Positions 38,938 to 46,643 of a stretch of 64,000 bases of DNA are shown piece after piece. Under the pieces are notes generated by a model. The model did no database searches, was not told where the DNA came from, and worked only from the letters and a program-made list of their open reading frames with translations. Source of the stretch: Actinomyces sp. B33 (GTDB lineage Bacteria; Actinomycetota; Actinomycetes; Actinomycetales; Actinomycetaceae). Made by a program: the position numbers and the translations under genes. How positions within the stretch are numbered: position 1 is the stretch's first letter; the number at the start of each line of letters is the position of its first letter. Where the stretch lies: the NCBI RefSeq assembly GCF_028437565.1, contig NZ_JAMRYR010000001.1:372001-436000 (forward strand). Reading direction: 5' to 3'.

Positions 38938-41900
38938 GTGCCTGAGAACCTCGAATCCTGCGGCTCCGGCGAGCCGGGTCGCTCGCACGGCGGACGTCGA
39001 CCACGCCGCCTCAGCGGCGAGGCAGGGAAGCGGCGCAAGCGCGAGAACCCGAGGAATCCGAAGGAATCTCAGAAGAAGAAGCCCCGCCGGACCCACCGCC
39101 CCCACCACGAACGCGCCCGCGCGTTCCGCCCCTTCACCGCCGACCAGCTCGCCGCGCGCGCCGCCGCCATCCCCGTCATCGACTACCCGGACCTGCCCGT
39201 GTCGGCCCGCCGCGACGAGATCGCCGCCGCCATCCGCGACCATCAGGTCGTCATCGTCTCGGGCGAGACCGGCTCGGGCAAGACGACGCAGCTGCCGAAG
39301 ATCTGCCTGCAGCTGGGCCGCGGCGTCGCCGGCATGATCGGGCACACCCAGCCGCGGCGGATCGCCGCCCGCTCCGTCGCCGACCGCATCGCCGACGAGC
39401 TCGGCCAGGAAGTCGGCAAGGACCCGGGCCAGGTCGTCGGCTATCAGGTCCGCTTCACCGACGAGGTCGGCCCGACGACCCTCGTCAAGCTGATGACCGA
39501 CGGCATCCTCCTGGCGGAGATCCAATCCGATCCGCTCCTGCGCCGCTACGACACGCTGATCATCGACGAGGCCCACGAGCGCAGCCTCAACATCGACTTC
39601 ATCCTCGGCTACCTCGCGCGGCTCCTGCCGATGCGCCCCGACCTCAAAGTCGTCATCACGTCGGCGACCATCGACTCGGCGCGCTTCGCCGAGCACTTCG
39701 GGGCGTGGGAGGGGGCGCCGGGCAGGGGTCGCCTCATCGCCCCCGCCCCGGTCATCGAGGTGTCCGGGCGGACCTTCCCCGTCGAGATCCGCTACCGCCC
39801 CCTCGCCGCCGACCTGCCGACCTCGTACTCGTCCCAGTCCCCCGCCGACACCGCTCCCGCCGCCGATCCCCCCGGATCCGACATCGGCGGGCGCGGCGGG
39901 GCGAGCGGGCCCGCCGCGGATCCCGAGTCCGACTCCCCCGGCCGCGAGCACCTCGTCCTCGAGGACCCCGACGACGACCTGCCGACCCTGGGCTACGGCA
40001 TGGGCGAGGACCTCGACGTCGAGCAGGCCATCTGCCGAGCCGTCGACGAGCTCGCCGCCGAGGGCGACGGCGACATCCTCGTGTTCCTCCCCGGCGAGCG
40101 CGACATCCGCGACACCGAGCAGGCTCTCCTCGACCACCTCGGCCCCCGAGGGGTCCGCGCCGGTCACGACCGGGGGGCGCGCGCCTCGGACATCGAGATC
40201 GTCCCCCTCTTCGCCCGCCTGACGGCCGCCGAGCAGCACCGGGTCTTCGAGCCCCACCGGCTGCGCCGCGTCGTCCTGGCGACCAACGTCGCCGAGACGT
40301 CCCTGACCGTGCCGGGCATCCGCTACGTCATCGACCCGGGGCTGGCGCGCGTCTCGCGCTACTCGAACCGGACGAAGGTCCAGCGCCTGCCGATCGAGCC
40401 GGTGTCCCGGGCGTCGGCGGATCAGCGGGCCGGCAGGTGCGGGCGCGTCGCCGACGGCATCGCGATCCGCCTGTACTCCCAGCGCGACTACGAGGCCCGG
40501 CCCCGCTTCACCGAGCCGGAGATCCTGCGCACGTCCCTGGCCTCCGTGATCCTCCAGATGGCGTCGCTGGGACTGGGGGAGGTCACGGACTTCCCGTTCC
40601 TCGACGCGCCGGACCGTCGGGCGGTGCGCGACGGCGTCCAGCTGCTCGTCGAGATCGGCGCCCTGGAGCCGGATGCGACGGCGGGCGCGGGCGGCCACCG
40701 GCTCACCCGGATCGGCCGCGACCTGGCGCGCCTGCCGATCGACCCGAGGCTGGGGCGGATGCTCATCGAGGGGGACGCGAACGGCTGCGCGTCGGAGGTC
40801 CTCGTCATCGTCGCGGCCCTGTCGATCCAGGACGTGCGCGAGCGCCCGGCGGAGCATCAGGCGGCGGCCGATGCGTCGCACGCGCGCCTGGCGGACCCCC
40901 ATTCGGATTTCATCACGTACCTCAACCTGTGGCGCTACCTGCACGTCCAGCAGCGGGACCTGTCCGGGGCGGCGTTCCGCCGGCTGTGCCGGACGGAGTT
41001 CCTCCACTACCTGCGCTTCCGCGAGTGGCGCGACGTCGTGTCCCAGTTGCGGCAGATGGCCCGCCCCCTGGATCTGGACGCGCATCCCATCGGGGAGCCG
41101 TCCACCGACGACGTCGAGTGGATGGCGTCGCACGGTCCCGCCGACGAGGCGGCGGCGCGGGCGGTGGTGGCCTACACGCAGGGCGCGAACTCGGTGGACG
41201 CCGATGAGATCCACCGCTCCCTGCTCGTCGGGCTGCTGTCGAATCTGGGGTCGTGGGACGAGGCGAAGCGCGAGTACCGGGGGGCGCGCGGGACGCGCTT
41301 CACGATCTGGCCGGGGTCGGGGCTGGCGCGGTCCCGCCCGGCGTGGGTGATGACGGCGGAGCTGGTGGAGACGTCGCGCCTGTTCGCCCGCACGGTGGCG
41401 CGGATCCGCCCGGAGTGGGTGGAGCCGGTGGCGGGGCCGCTGCTCAAGCGCGTGTACTCCGAGCCGTTCTGGTCGACGTCCAAGGGCGCGGCGATGGTCA
41501 AGGAGAAGGTCCTCCTGTACGGGTTGACGCTGGTGGCGGACCGGCCTGTGCTGCTGGGGCGGCTGGGGGATCTGGTGCTCGACGAGGGCTCCGTCGGCCG
41601 CGGGCCGGTGGCGGTCCCGGGGACGCTGGCGGGGATCGCCCAGGGGCTGCTGGGCTCGTCGGAGGGGTCCGGCGGGTTCGGCTCCGAGCCGATCGGGTCG
41701 GTGGGCCGCGATATCCTCGCGATGGCGCTGGCCGGGGAGCTCGCCGGGATCGCCGAGGGCCCGGAGGGGCCCGGAGGAGTCCCCTCCGACGGCGCGCACG
41801 ACGTCTCCGAGTCGGCGGCGGCCCCCGGTGTCGATGTCGAGCGGCCGACGACCGGGGCAGGCGCCGAGCGCGACTCGCGCGACGGCGCCCACGAGGACGG

Positions 41901-44202
41901 GCCTGTGGGCGCGCGAGAGGACGAGGAGCCCCTGACGGCCCGCGCCCTGGCCCGCGAGATGCTGATCCGCCATGGCCTCGTCGCCGGCCAGTGGCGCGAA
42001 CGGCACGCCTTCCAGCGCCGCAACGAGGAGCTCCTCGATCAGGCGCGAGAGGTCGAGCGCCGGTCGCGCACCCACGGCCTCGTCGCCGACGAGGAGGCCC
42101 GCGCCCGCTTCTTCGACGACGTCCTGCCCGACGACGTCGTCTCCGCCGGCCACTTCTCCCACTGGTGGAAGCGCGAGCGCGAGAAACGGCCGGATCTGCT
42201 GACGTACACGTCGTCCCTGCTCCTGCCCCGAGGCAGGGGCGAGGGCGAGGAGGGGTTCCCGGATCAGTGGTCGTCGGGCGAGGTGGAGCTCCCCCTCGAC
42301 TACCGGTTCACCCCGGGCGCGATGCGCGACGGCGTGACGATGACGATCCCCATCGAGGTCCTCGATCGGGTGAGCGAGGAGGGCACGGACTGGCTGGTCC
42401 CCGGGATGCTCGAGGAGCTCGTCACCGAGACGATCCGGGCGCTGCCCAAGGCGAAGCGGCGCCTCCTCGCCCCGGCTCCCGAGGTCGGCGCGAAGGCGGC
42501 GGCGTGGATGCGGCGCGCGCTCGACGGGCGGGTCGACGTCGGGGAGGCGCGGGCCCCGGCCGGCGCCGACCCGTCGGACGGGGACGATCCGATGTCGTTG
42601 TCGGCGGCGATGGACCGGCTCGCCCGCTGGGGGGCGTCGACGGGGATGGCGTCGCGGTCGGGGGCGTCGGCGCGGCGCTCGGCGGCCGGGGCGGCGCCGG
42701 AACCGGGGCCGAACGGGTCGGCCTCTGCGCCCACGGTCGGCGCCGGGTCCTGCGCCGCGGGAGGCGAGGGGTCCCGCCCGACCCCGGGGGGCGTCCTCGA
42801 CGGGTCGTCGTCCGAGGGCGTCGACTGGTCGGTGCGGCGCCCGACGTTCGCCACGGCCTTCTCCCACGCGGTCCGCGTCCTGCGCGGCGTCGACCTATCC
42901 GACTCGGACCTGGCCCATGCGGCGGCGCGCCTGCCCTCGCACCTGCGGATGACCTTCGTCGTCGTCGACCGGTCGGGCCGCGAGCTCGGCGCCGGCGAGG
43001 ACCTGGCCCACTTGCAGCGGACGCTCGCCGGGCAGGCGGATCGGGCGATCCGCTCGGCCGTGCGCGGCGCCGTCGCCGAGGCCTTCGCGGATGCCGCGCA
43101 GAACCGTTCGGCTCGGGGGCGCAAGGGCCGCCGCGGGGACCCGGGGGCCGCTCAGGAGCGGCCGGGAGGCGCGGCGGAGCCGGGCTCCCCCGTTTTCGCC
43201 GCCGCTCCCGGAACGCCCGCCGGCGACCGCCCGAGCGCGCCCGACCGGGGCTCCGACAGCGCCCCGGCCCCGACGCCCCTCGACGCCGACGGCCTCGTCG
43301 CCTTCCCCGACCGGCCCCTCCCCCGGTCGGTGGAGTCCCCCGGCGCCCGGGGCCTCACCCTGCGCGGCTTCCCCGCCCTCGTCCCCCAGGGGACGGCCGC
43401 CGACCCGTCGGCCGGGGTGCGGATCATGGCGAACGCCGCCGATGCGGACCGCCGCCACCGCGAGGGCCTGGCGCGCCTGCTCCTCATCAGGGTGCGCCTC
43501 CCGCAGGCGCGCGTGACGACGCGGTGGACCGGCCGGCAGGCGCTGATGCTCGCCGCCTCCCCCTATCCGGGCACGGCAGACCTCGTCGCCGACGCCCAGG
43601 CCGCGTCCTGCCTCAGCCTCGTCGACGAGCTCGCCGGCCCGCAGGGCCCCGGGTCGATCCGCTCGGCCGAGGCGTTCGAGGCGATCGCCTCCCGGGCGCG
43701 GGACCTGCACGAGGACCGCGTCTACGAGATCCTCGGGCACGTCGTGCGGGCGATGGAGGCCCAGGCCGAGGCCGAGGAGGCCCTGCGCTCGCACGGGGCC
43801 GCGTCGATGAGCCGGGTCACGGCCGATGTCCGGGAGAACACCCGGCGCCTGTCGCACCCGGGCTTCCTCGTCGAGACGCCCTTCTCCGCGCTGCCCCACC
43901 TCGCGCGGTATCTGCGCGCGGGCGCGGTGCGCCTGGCCCGGGCCGGGGCGTCTCCGGGGGCGCTGGCGCGCGATGAGGAGGACATGGGCCGGGTCCACGA
44001 GGTCGAGGCGCTCCTCGCGCGCGAGGCCGAGCGCACTCGGTCGCTCCCCTACGACGCGGTGCGCGCCGGGGAGGTGGAGCGGGCCTCGTGGATGATCCAG
44101 GAGCTGCGGGTGTCGATGTTCGCCCAGCAGTTGGGGACCCCTCAGAAGGTGTCGGTCAAGAGGATCCTCGGGCTGCTCGGCCCGGTCGGCGACGCCGGGT
44201 GA
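38938..44202 (+). CDS. hrpA: ATP-dependent RNA helicase HrpA (DEAH-box), long form
   Basis: A 1,754-residue HrpA-type helicase. It has a basic N-terminal ~60 residues, Walker A GETGSGKTTQLPK near 110, DEAH in IIDEAHERSLN near 209, SAT in VITSATIDSARF near 241, and motif VI QRAGRCGRV near 497. The HA2/OB region and the DUF3418-type C-terminal domain of HrpA follow. It is longer than typical HrpA (~1,300) because of several Gly/Ala/Pro/Asp-rich insertions, for example near 295-345 between the RecA lobes, near 900-1000, and near 1240-1290. HrpA rescues collided ribosomes and processes mRNA. It lies just outside the BREX island. Confidence 0.92.
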   Translation: MPENLESCGSGEPGRSHGGRRPRRLSGEAGKRRKRENPRNPKESQKKKPRRTHRPHHERARAFRPFTADQLAARAAAIPVIDYPDLPVSARRDEIAAAIRDHQVVIVSGETGSGKTTQLPKICLQLGRGVAGMIGHTQPRRIAARSVADRIADELGQEVGKDPGQVVGYQVRFTDEVGPTTLVKLMTDGILLAEIQSDPLLRRYDTLIIDEAHERSLNIDFILGYLARLLPMRPDLKVVITSATIDSARFAEHFGAWEGAPGRGRLIAPAPVIEVSGRTFPVEIRYRPLAADLPTSYSSQSPADTAPAADPPGSDIGGRGGASGPAADPESDSPGREHLVLEDPDDDLPTLGYGMGEDLDVEQAICRAVDELAAEGDGDILVFLPGERDIRDTEQALLDHLGPRGVRAGHDRGARASDIEIVPLFARLTAAEQHRVFEPHRLRRVVLATNVAETSLTVPGIRYVIDPGLARVSRYSNRTKVQRLPIEPVSRASADQRAGRCGRVADGIAIRLYSQRDYEARPRFTEPEILRTSLASVILQMASLGLGEVTDFPFLDAPDRRAVRDGVQLLVEIGALEPDATAGAGGHRLTRIGRDLARLPIDPRLGRMLIEGDANGCASEVLVIVAALSIQDVRERPAEHQAAADASHARLADPHSDFITYLNLWRYLHVQQRDLSGAAFRRLCRTEFLHYLRFREWRDVVSQLRQMARPLDLDAHPIGEPSTDDVEWMASHGPADEAAARAVVAYTQGANSVDADEIHRSLLVGLLSNLGSWDEAKREYRGARGTRFTIWPGSGLARSRPAWVMTAELVETSRLFARTVARIRPEWVEPVAGPLLKRVYSEPFWSTSKGAAMVKEKVLLYGLTLVADRPVLLGRLGDLVLDEGSVGRGPVAVPGTLAGIAQGLLGSSEGSGGFGSEPIGSVGRDILAMALAGELAGIAEGPEGPGGVPSDGAHDVSESAAAPGVDVERPTTGAGAERDSRDGAHEDGPVGAREDEEPLTARALAREMLIRHGLVAGQWRERHAFQRRNEELLDQAREVERRSRTHGLVADEEARARFFDDVLPDDVVSAGHFSHWWKREREKRPDLLTYTSSLLLPRGRGEGEEGFPDQWSSGEVELPLDYRFTPGAMRDGVTMTIPIEVLDRVSEEGTDWLVPGMLEELVTETIRALPKAKRRLLAPAPEVGAKAAAWMRRALDGRVDVGEARAPAGADPSDGDDPMSLSAAMDRLARWGASTGMASRSGASARRSAAGAAPEPGPNGSASAPTVGAGSCAAGGEGSRPTPGGVLDGSSSEGVDWSVRRPTFATAFSHAVRVLRGVDLSDSDLAHAAARLPSHLRMTFVVVDRSGRELGAGEDLAHLQRTLAGQADRAIRSAVRGAVAEAFADAAQNRSARGRKGRRGDPGAAQERPGGAAEPGSPVFAAAPGTPAGDRPSAPDRGSDSAPAPTPLDADGLVAFPDRPLPRSVESPGARGLTLRGFPALVPQGTAADPSAGVRIMANAADADRRHREGLARLLLIRVRLPQARVTTRWTGRQALMLAASPYPGTADLVADAQAASCLSLVDELAGPQGPGSIRSAEAFEAIASRARDLHEDRVYEILGHVVRAMEAQAEAEEALRSHGAASMSRVTADVRENTRRLSHPGFLVETPFSALPHLARYLRAGAVRLARAGASPGALARDEEDMGRVHEVEALLAREAERTRSLPYDAVRAGEVERASWMIQELRVSMFAQQLGTPQKVSVKRILGLLGPVGDAG

Positions 44203-44239
44203 ACCGGGAACGGGCGGAGCGCCGCGCCGGGTCGTGCGA
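44199..44239 (+). pseudogene. Short relic resembling the 5' end of the SprT-like gene
   Basis: Overlapping the hrpA stop by 4 bases, the sequence GTGAACCGGGAACGGGCGGA reads VNRERAERRAGSC. The intact gene at 54095 starts VNRERAKRQ and further in reads DRAKRRAGSCTH. The relic looks like that 5' end with an internal deletion joining the two similar RERAKR/DRAKRR sites. Only ~40 bases are recognisable, so this is tentative. Confidence 0.4.
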
Positions 44240-44247
44240 CGGGCGGT

Positions 44248-44287
44248 GCCGTCGGCGAGGCCGGACCGCGACCCGACTGCCGACGGC
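44248..44287. terminator. Hairpin between convergent hrpA and alpha-galactosidase genes
   Basis: Perfect 9-bp arms GCCGTCGGC (44248-44256) and GCCGACGGC (44279-44287) with a 22-base loop. It lies between two convergent genes, so it could serve both as a weak bidirectional terminator. No U-tract. Confidence 0.4.
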
Positions 44288-44433
44288 GCCGGCGCGCCTC
44301 CTCCACCGCGGCCCCTCCCCTGCCGGACCGGTTCCCAAGGCGGGGCCTGACCCGCGGGGACGCGGTATCGGCTGCGGGAGGGACCGGCTGTTCGGGGCGG
44401 CGCCGGGGGCGGCCCTGCTTCAGGAGCCTCGCC

Positions 44434-46620
44434 TCAGGGGGCCTCGACGACCTCGATGAGGACCGCCGAGCCGGGCAGGAGGTGGGGGGGCCGCAGCCCC
44501 CAGCGGGACAAGACCGTTCCGGGGACGACGGCGCCCTCCTCGTTCCACCATTCGAGCCGGGTGCGCGCCATCGGGCTCATCGCCTGCTCGTAGAGTCCCG
44601 GGCCGCCGAGGGGCCGGATCCGGTAGTGCGCGCCGCGGCGCAGGCCGGGCAGGCGGATCGGCGCGTAGGGGTAGTGCTGCGAGGAGGACAGCGCGGCGAA
44701 CCGCCAGACCGACCGCCTCCCGTCGGGGTCGATGAACCCGTCGACCCTGACCGACGGGTCGGCGGAGTCGGCGTGGACGACCCGGCGGCCCGGCCCCCGG
44801 ATCTCCTTGTACAGGTCGGCCCATCGGCCCAGGGCGTCGAGGTCGTCCTCGTCGGCGTCGAGAAGGTTCCACTCGATGCCGAGGTGGGCGGTGAGGGCGA
44901 CCGCCGCCCTCGTCGACAGGAGGGTCGCCCGGCCCGTCATATGGGAGGGGGACTGGGCGATGTGGGCGCCGATCATCTCCGGGGGGACGAGCAGGGAGGT
45001 GCCCCTCTGGATGTCGACGCGTTCGAGCGGGTCGGTGCAGTCGGATGCCCAGACGCGGTCGGTGCGCGCGAGGATGCCGAGGTCGATACGGCCCCCGCCG
45101 GAGGCGCAGGACTCGATTTCGATGCCCGGGTGGCGCTCTTTGAGAGAGTCGATGAGCCGGTAGAGGGCGAGGGTCTGGCCGTGGACGGCGGGCCGCCCGG
45201 TCGTCGGCGACACGGCTTCGGTGACGAACCTGTTGTGGTCCCATTTGAGGTAGTCGACCCCCTCGTCCTCGACGAGGGCGGACAGGGCGTTGAAGACGTG
45301 GCGCCAGGCGGAGGGGTTCGCCAGGTCGAGGACCTGCTGGTGGCGCCCGGGGAGGGGCAGGCGCCCGGGGGCGGGGCGCAGCACCCAGTCGGGGCGGCTC
45401 CTGGCCAGGTCCGAGTCCGGGCTGATCATCTCCGGCTCGACCCACAGGCCGAATTCCATGCCGAGGGAGTGGACGAGGTCGGAGAGGGGCCGGAGGCCGC
45501 CGGGCCAGGTGCGCGGGTCGACGGTCCAATCGCCCAGGGCGCGGGTGTCGTCTCGCCGTCCGGCGAACCAGCCGTCGTCGAGGACGAAGCGCTCGGCGCC
45601 GATCCGCGCGCCGATCCGCGCCAGGCGCTGCATCCGTTCGACGTCGTGGTCGAAGTAGAACGCCTCCCACGTGTTGACGGTGAGGGGGCGGGGCGCGTCG
45701 TCCAGGCGCGGGTGGAGGGAGCGCAGGTGGTCGTGGTAGCGGGCAGCGGCGGCGTTGACGCCCTCGCCCCAGGAGGCGACAAGCCCGGGGGTCGTGTAGG
45801 ACTGGCCGGGGCCGAGGAGGACTTCGCCGGCGTGGAGGAGCTCGCCGGCGCCGACGAGCCCGGGGGTGTAGGGGGTGCGCAGCGCGAAGTGGGTCGAGTT
45901 GCCGCTCCAGGCGAGGTGGACAGCGCGCACGGCGCCCTTCTCGAAGCCGAATCCGCTCTCTCCGGCGATGATGAGGGTGGTCGCGTCGAAGTCGGGCCTG
46001 CCGACCCATGTCTCCTTCGCGAAGAGGCCGTCGACGAGGGGATGTCTTTGCGCGGAGCGCTCGCGCATGTGGTGCCCGGTGTGGGTCCACAGGTCGACGG
46101 CGTCGGCGGGCAGGGGCAGGGAGAGCCAGAGCCGATGCACGTCGATGTCGTCGTCCCCGTTGTTGGTCAGCCGGGCCTCCTCGTGGACGAGGCCGCACTG
46201 GTCGATGCTGATCCGTATCCGCAGTCCCAGTCCGACCTCGGGGTCCTCGGCCTCGACGGTGCACGTCGAGGCCGAGGACCTCACGGAGGAGACGGTGAAG
46301 GAGGGGTAGACCTCCGTGCCGCCGCGGTGGACGGAGAGCATCGGCGTCCCGGTCCATCCCTCCGCCTGGGTGGGGACGAGGGTCGGGCGCTCCGCCGATT
46401 CGAGGCCCCCCGCCATGACCTGCGCGCGTCCGACGACGGCGAGGCCGTCGTCGGGGAGACCGTCCGTCCGCTCATCCGCGTCCGCGAGGCCCTCGCCCCA
46501 GTAGACGATCCTCGGGAGGGCGTCGTCCTCGAAGGACAGGACGAGTTCGGTGGGGAGGGGGCCGGCGGGAGGGCGCGGCGAGGGGGCGGGGCTCCTGAGG
46601 CGGATATGGGTACGGGACAT
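44434..46620 (-). CDS. Alpha-galactosidase, glycoside hydrolase family 36
   Basis: A 728-residue GH36 enzyme without signal peptide, so cytoplasmic. It has an N-terminal beta-sandwich (to ~320), then the TIM barrel with ERFVLDDGWFAGRRDDTRALGD, nucleophile Asp in YLKWDHNR near 457, substrate-binding IESCASGGGRIDLG, and the acid/base Asp in WASDCTDP near 522. The C-terminal domain is beta-rich. It cleaves alpha-1,6-galactosides such as melibiose or raffinose. It follows the GH16 gene by 23 bases (same transcript) and is linked to a sugar importer on the other strand. ATG 46620 has GAGGAG just upstream. Confidence 0.93.
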   Translation of the reverse strand: MSRTHIRLRSPAPSPRPPAGPLPTELVLSFEDDALPRIVYWGEGLADADERTDGLPDDGLAVVGRAQVMAGGLESAERPTLVPTQAEGWTGTPMLSVHRGGTEVYPSFTVSSVRSSASTCTVEAEDPEVGLGLRIRISIDQCGLVHEEARLTNNGDDDIDVHRLWLSLPLPADAVDLWTHTGHHMRERSAQRHPLVDGLFAKETWVGRPDFDATTLIIAGESGFGFEKGAVRAVHLAWSGNSTHFALRTPYTPGLVGAGELLHAGEVLLGPGQSYTTPGLVASWGEGVNAAAARYHDHLRSLHPRLDDAPRPLTVNTWEAFYFDHDVERMQRLARIGARIGAERFVLDDGWFAGRRDDTRALGDWTVDPRTWPGGLRPLSDLVHSLGMEFGLWVEPEMISPDSDLARSRPDWVLRPAPGRLPLPGRHQQVLDLANPSAWRHVFNALSALVEDEGVDYLKWDHNRFVTEAVSPTTGRPAVHGQTLALYRLIDSLKERHPGIEIESCASGGGRIDLGILARTDRVWASDCTDPLERVDIQRGTSLLVPPEMIGAHIAQSPSHMTGRATLLSTRAAVALTAHLGIEWNLLDADEDDLDALGRWADLYKEIRGPGRRVVHADSADPSVRVDGFIDPDGRRSVWRFAALSSSQHYPYAPIRLPGLRRGAHYRIRPLGGPGLYEQAMSPMARTRLEWWNEEGAVVPGTVLSRWGLRPPHLLPGSAVLIEVVEAP

Positions 46621-46643
46621 GGTCTCCTCTTCTTCGCGGATCG

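Noticed and set aside
38845-42867. 1,340-codon minus-strand open frame opposite hrpA
   Set aside because: Arg/Pro/Asp/His-rich low-complexity translation typical of the antisense frame of a high-GC gene; the plus strand has clear helicase motifs.
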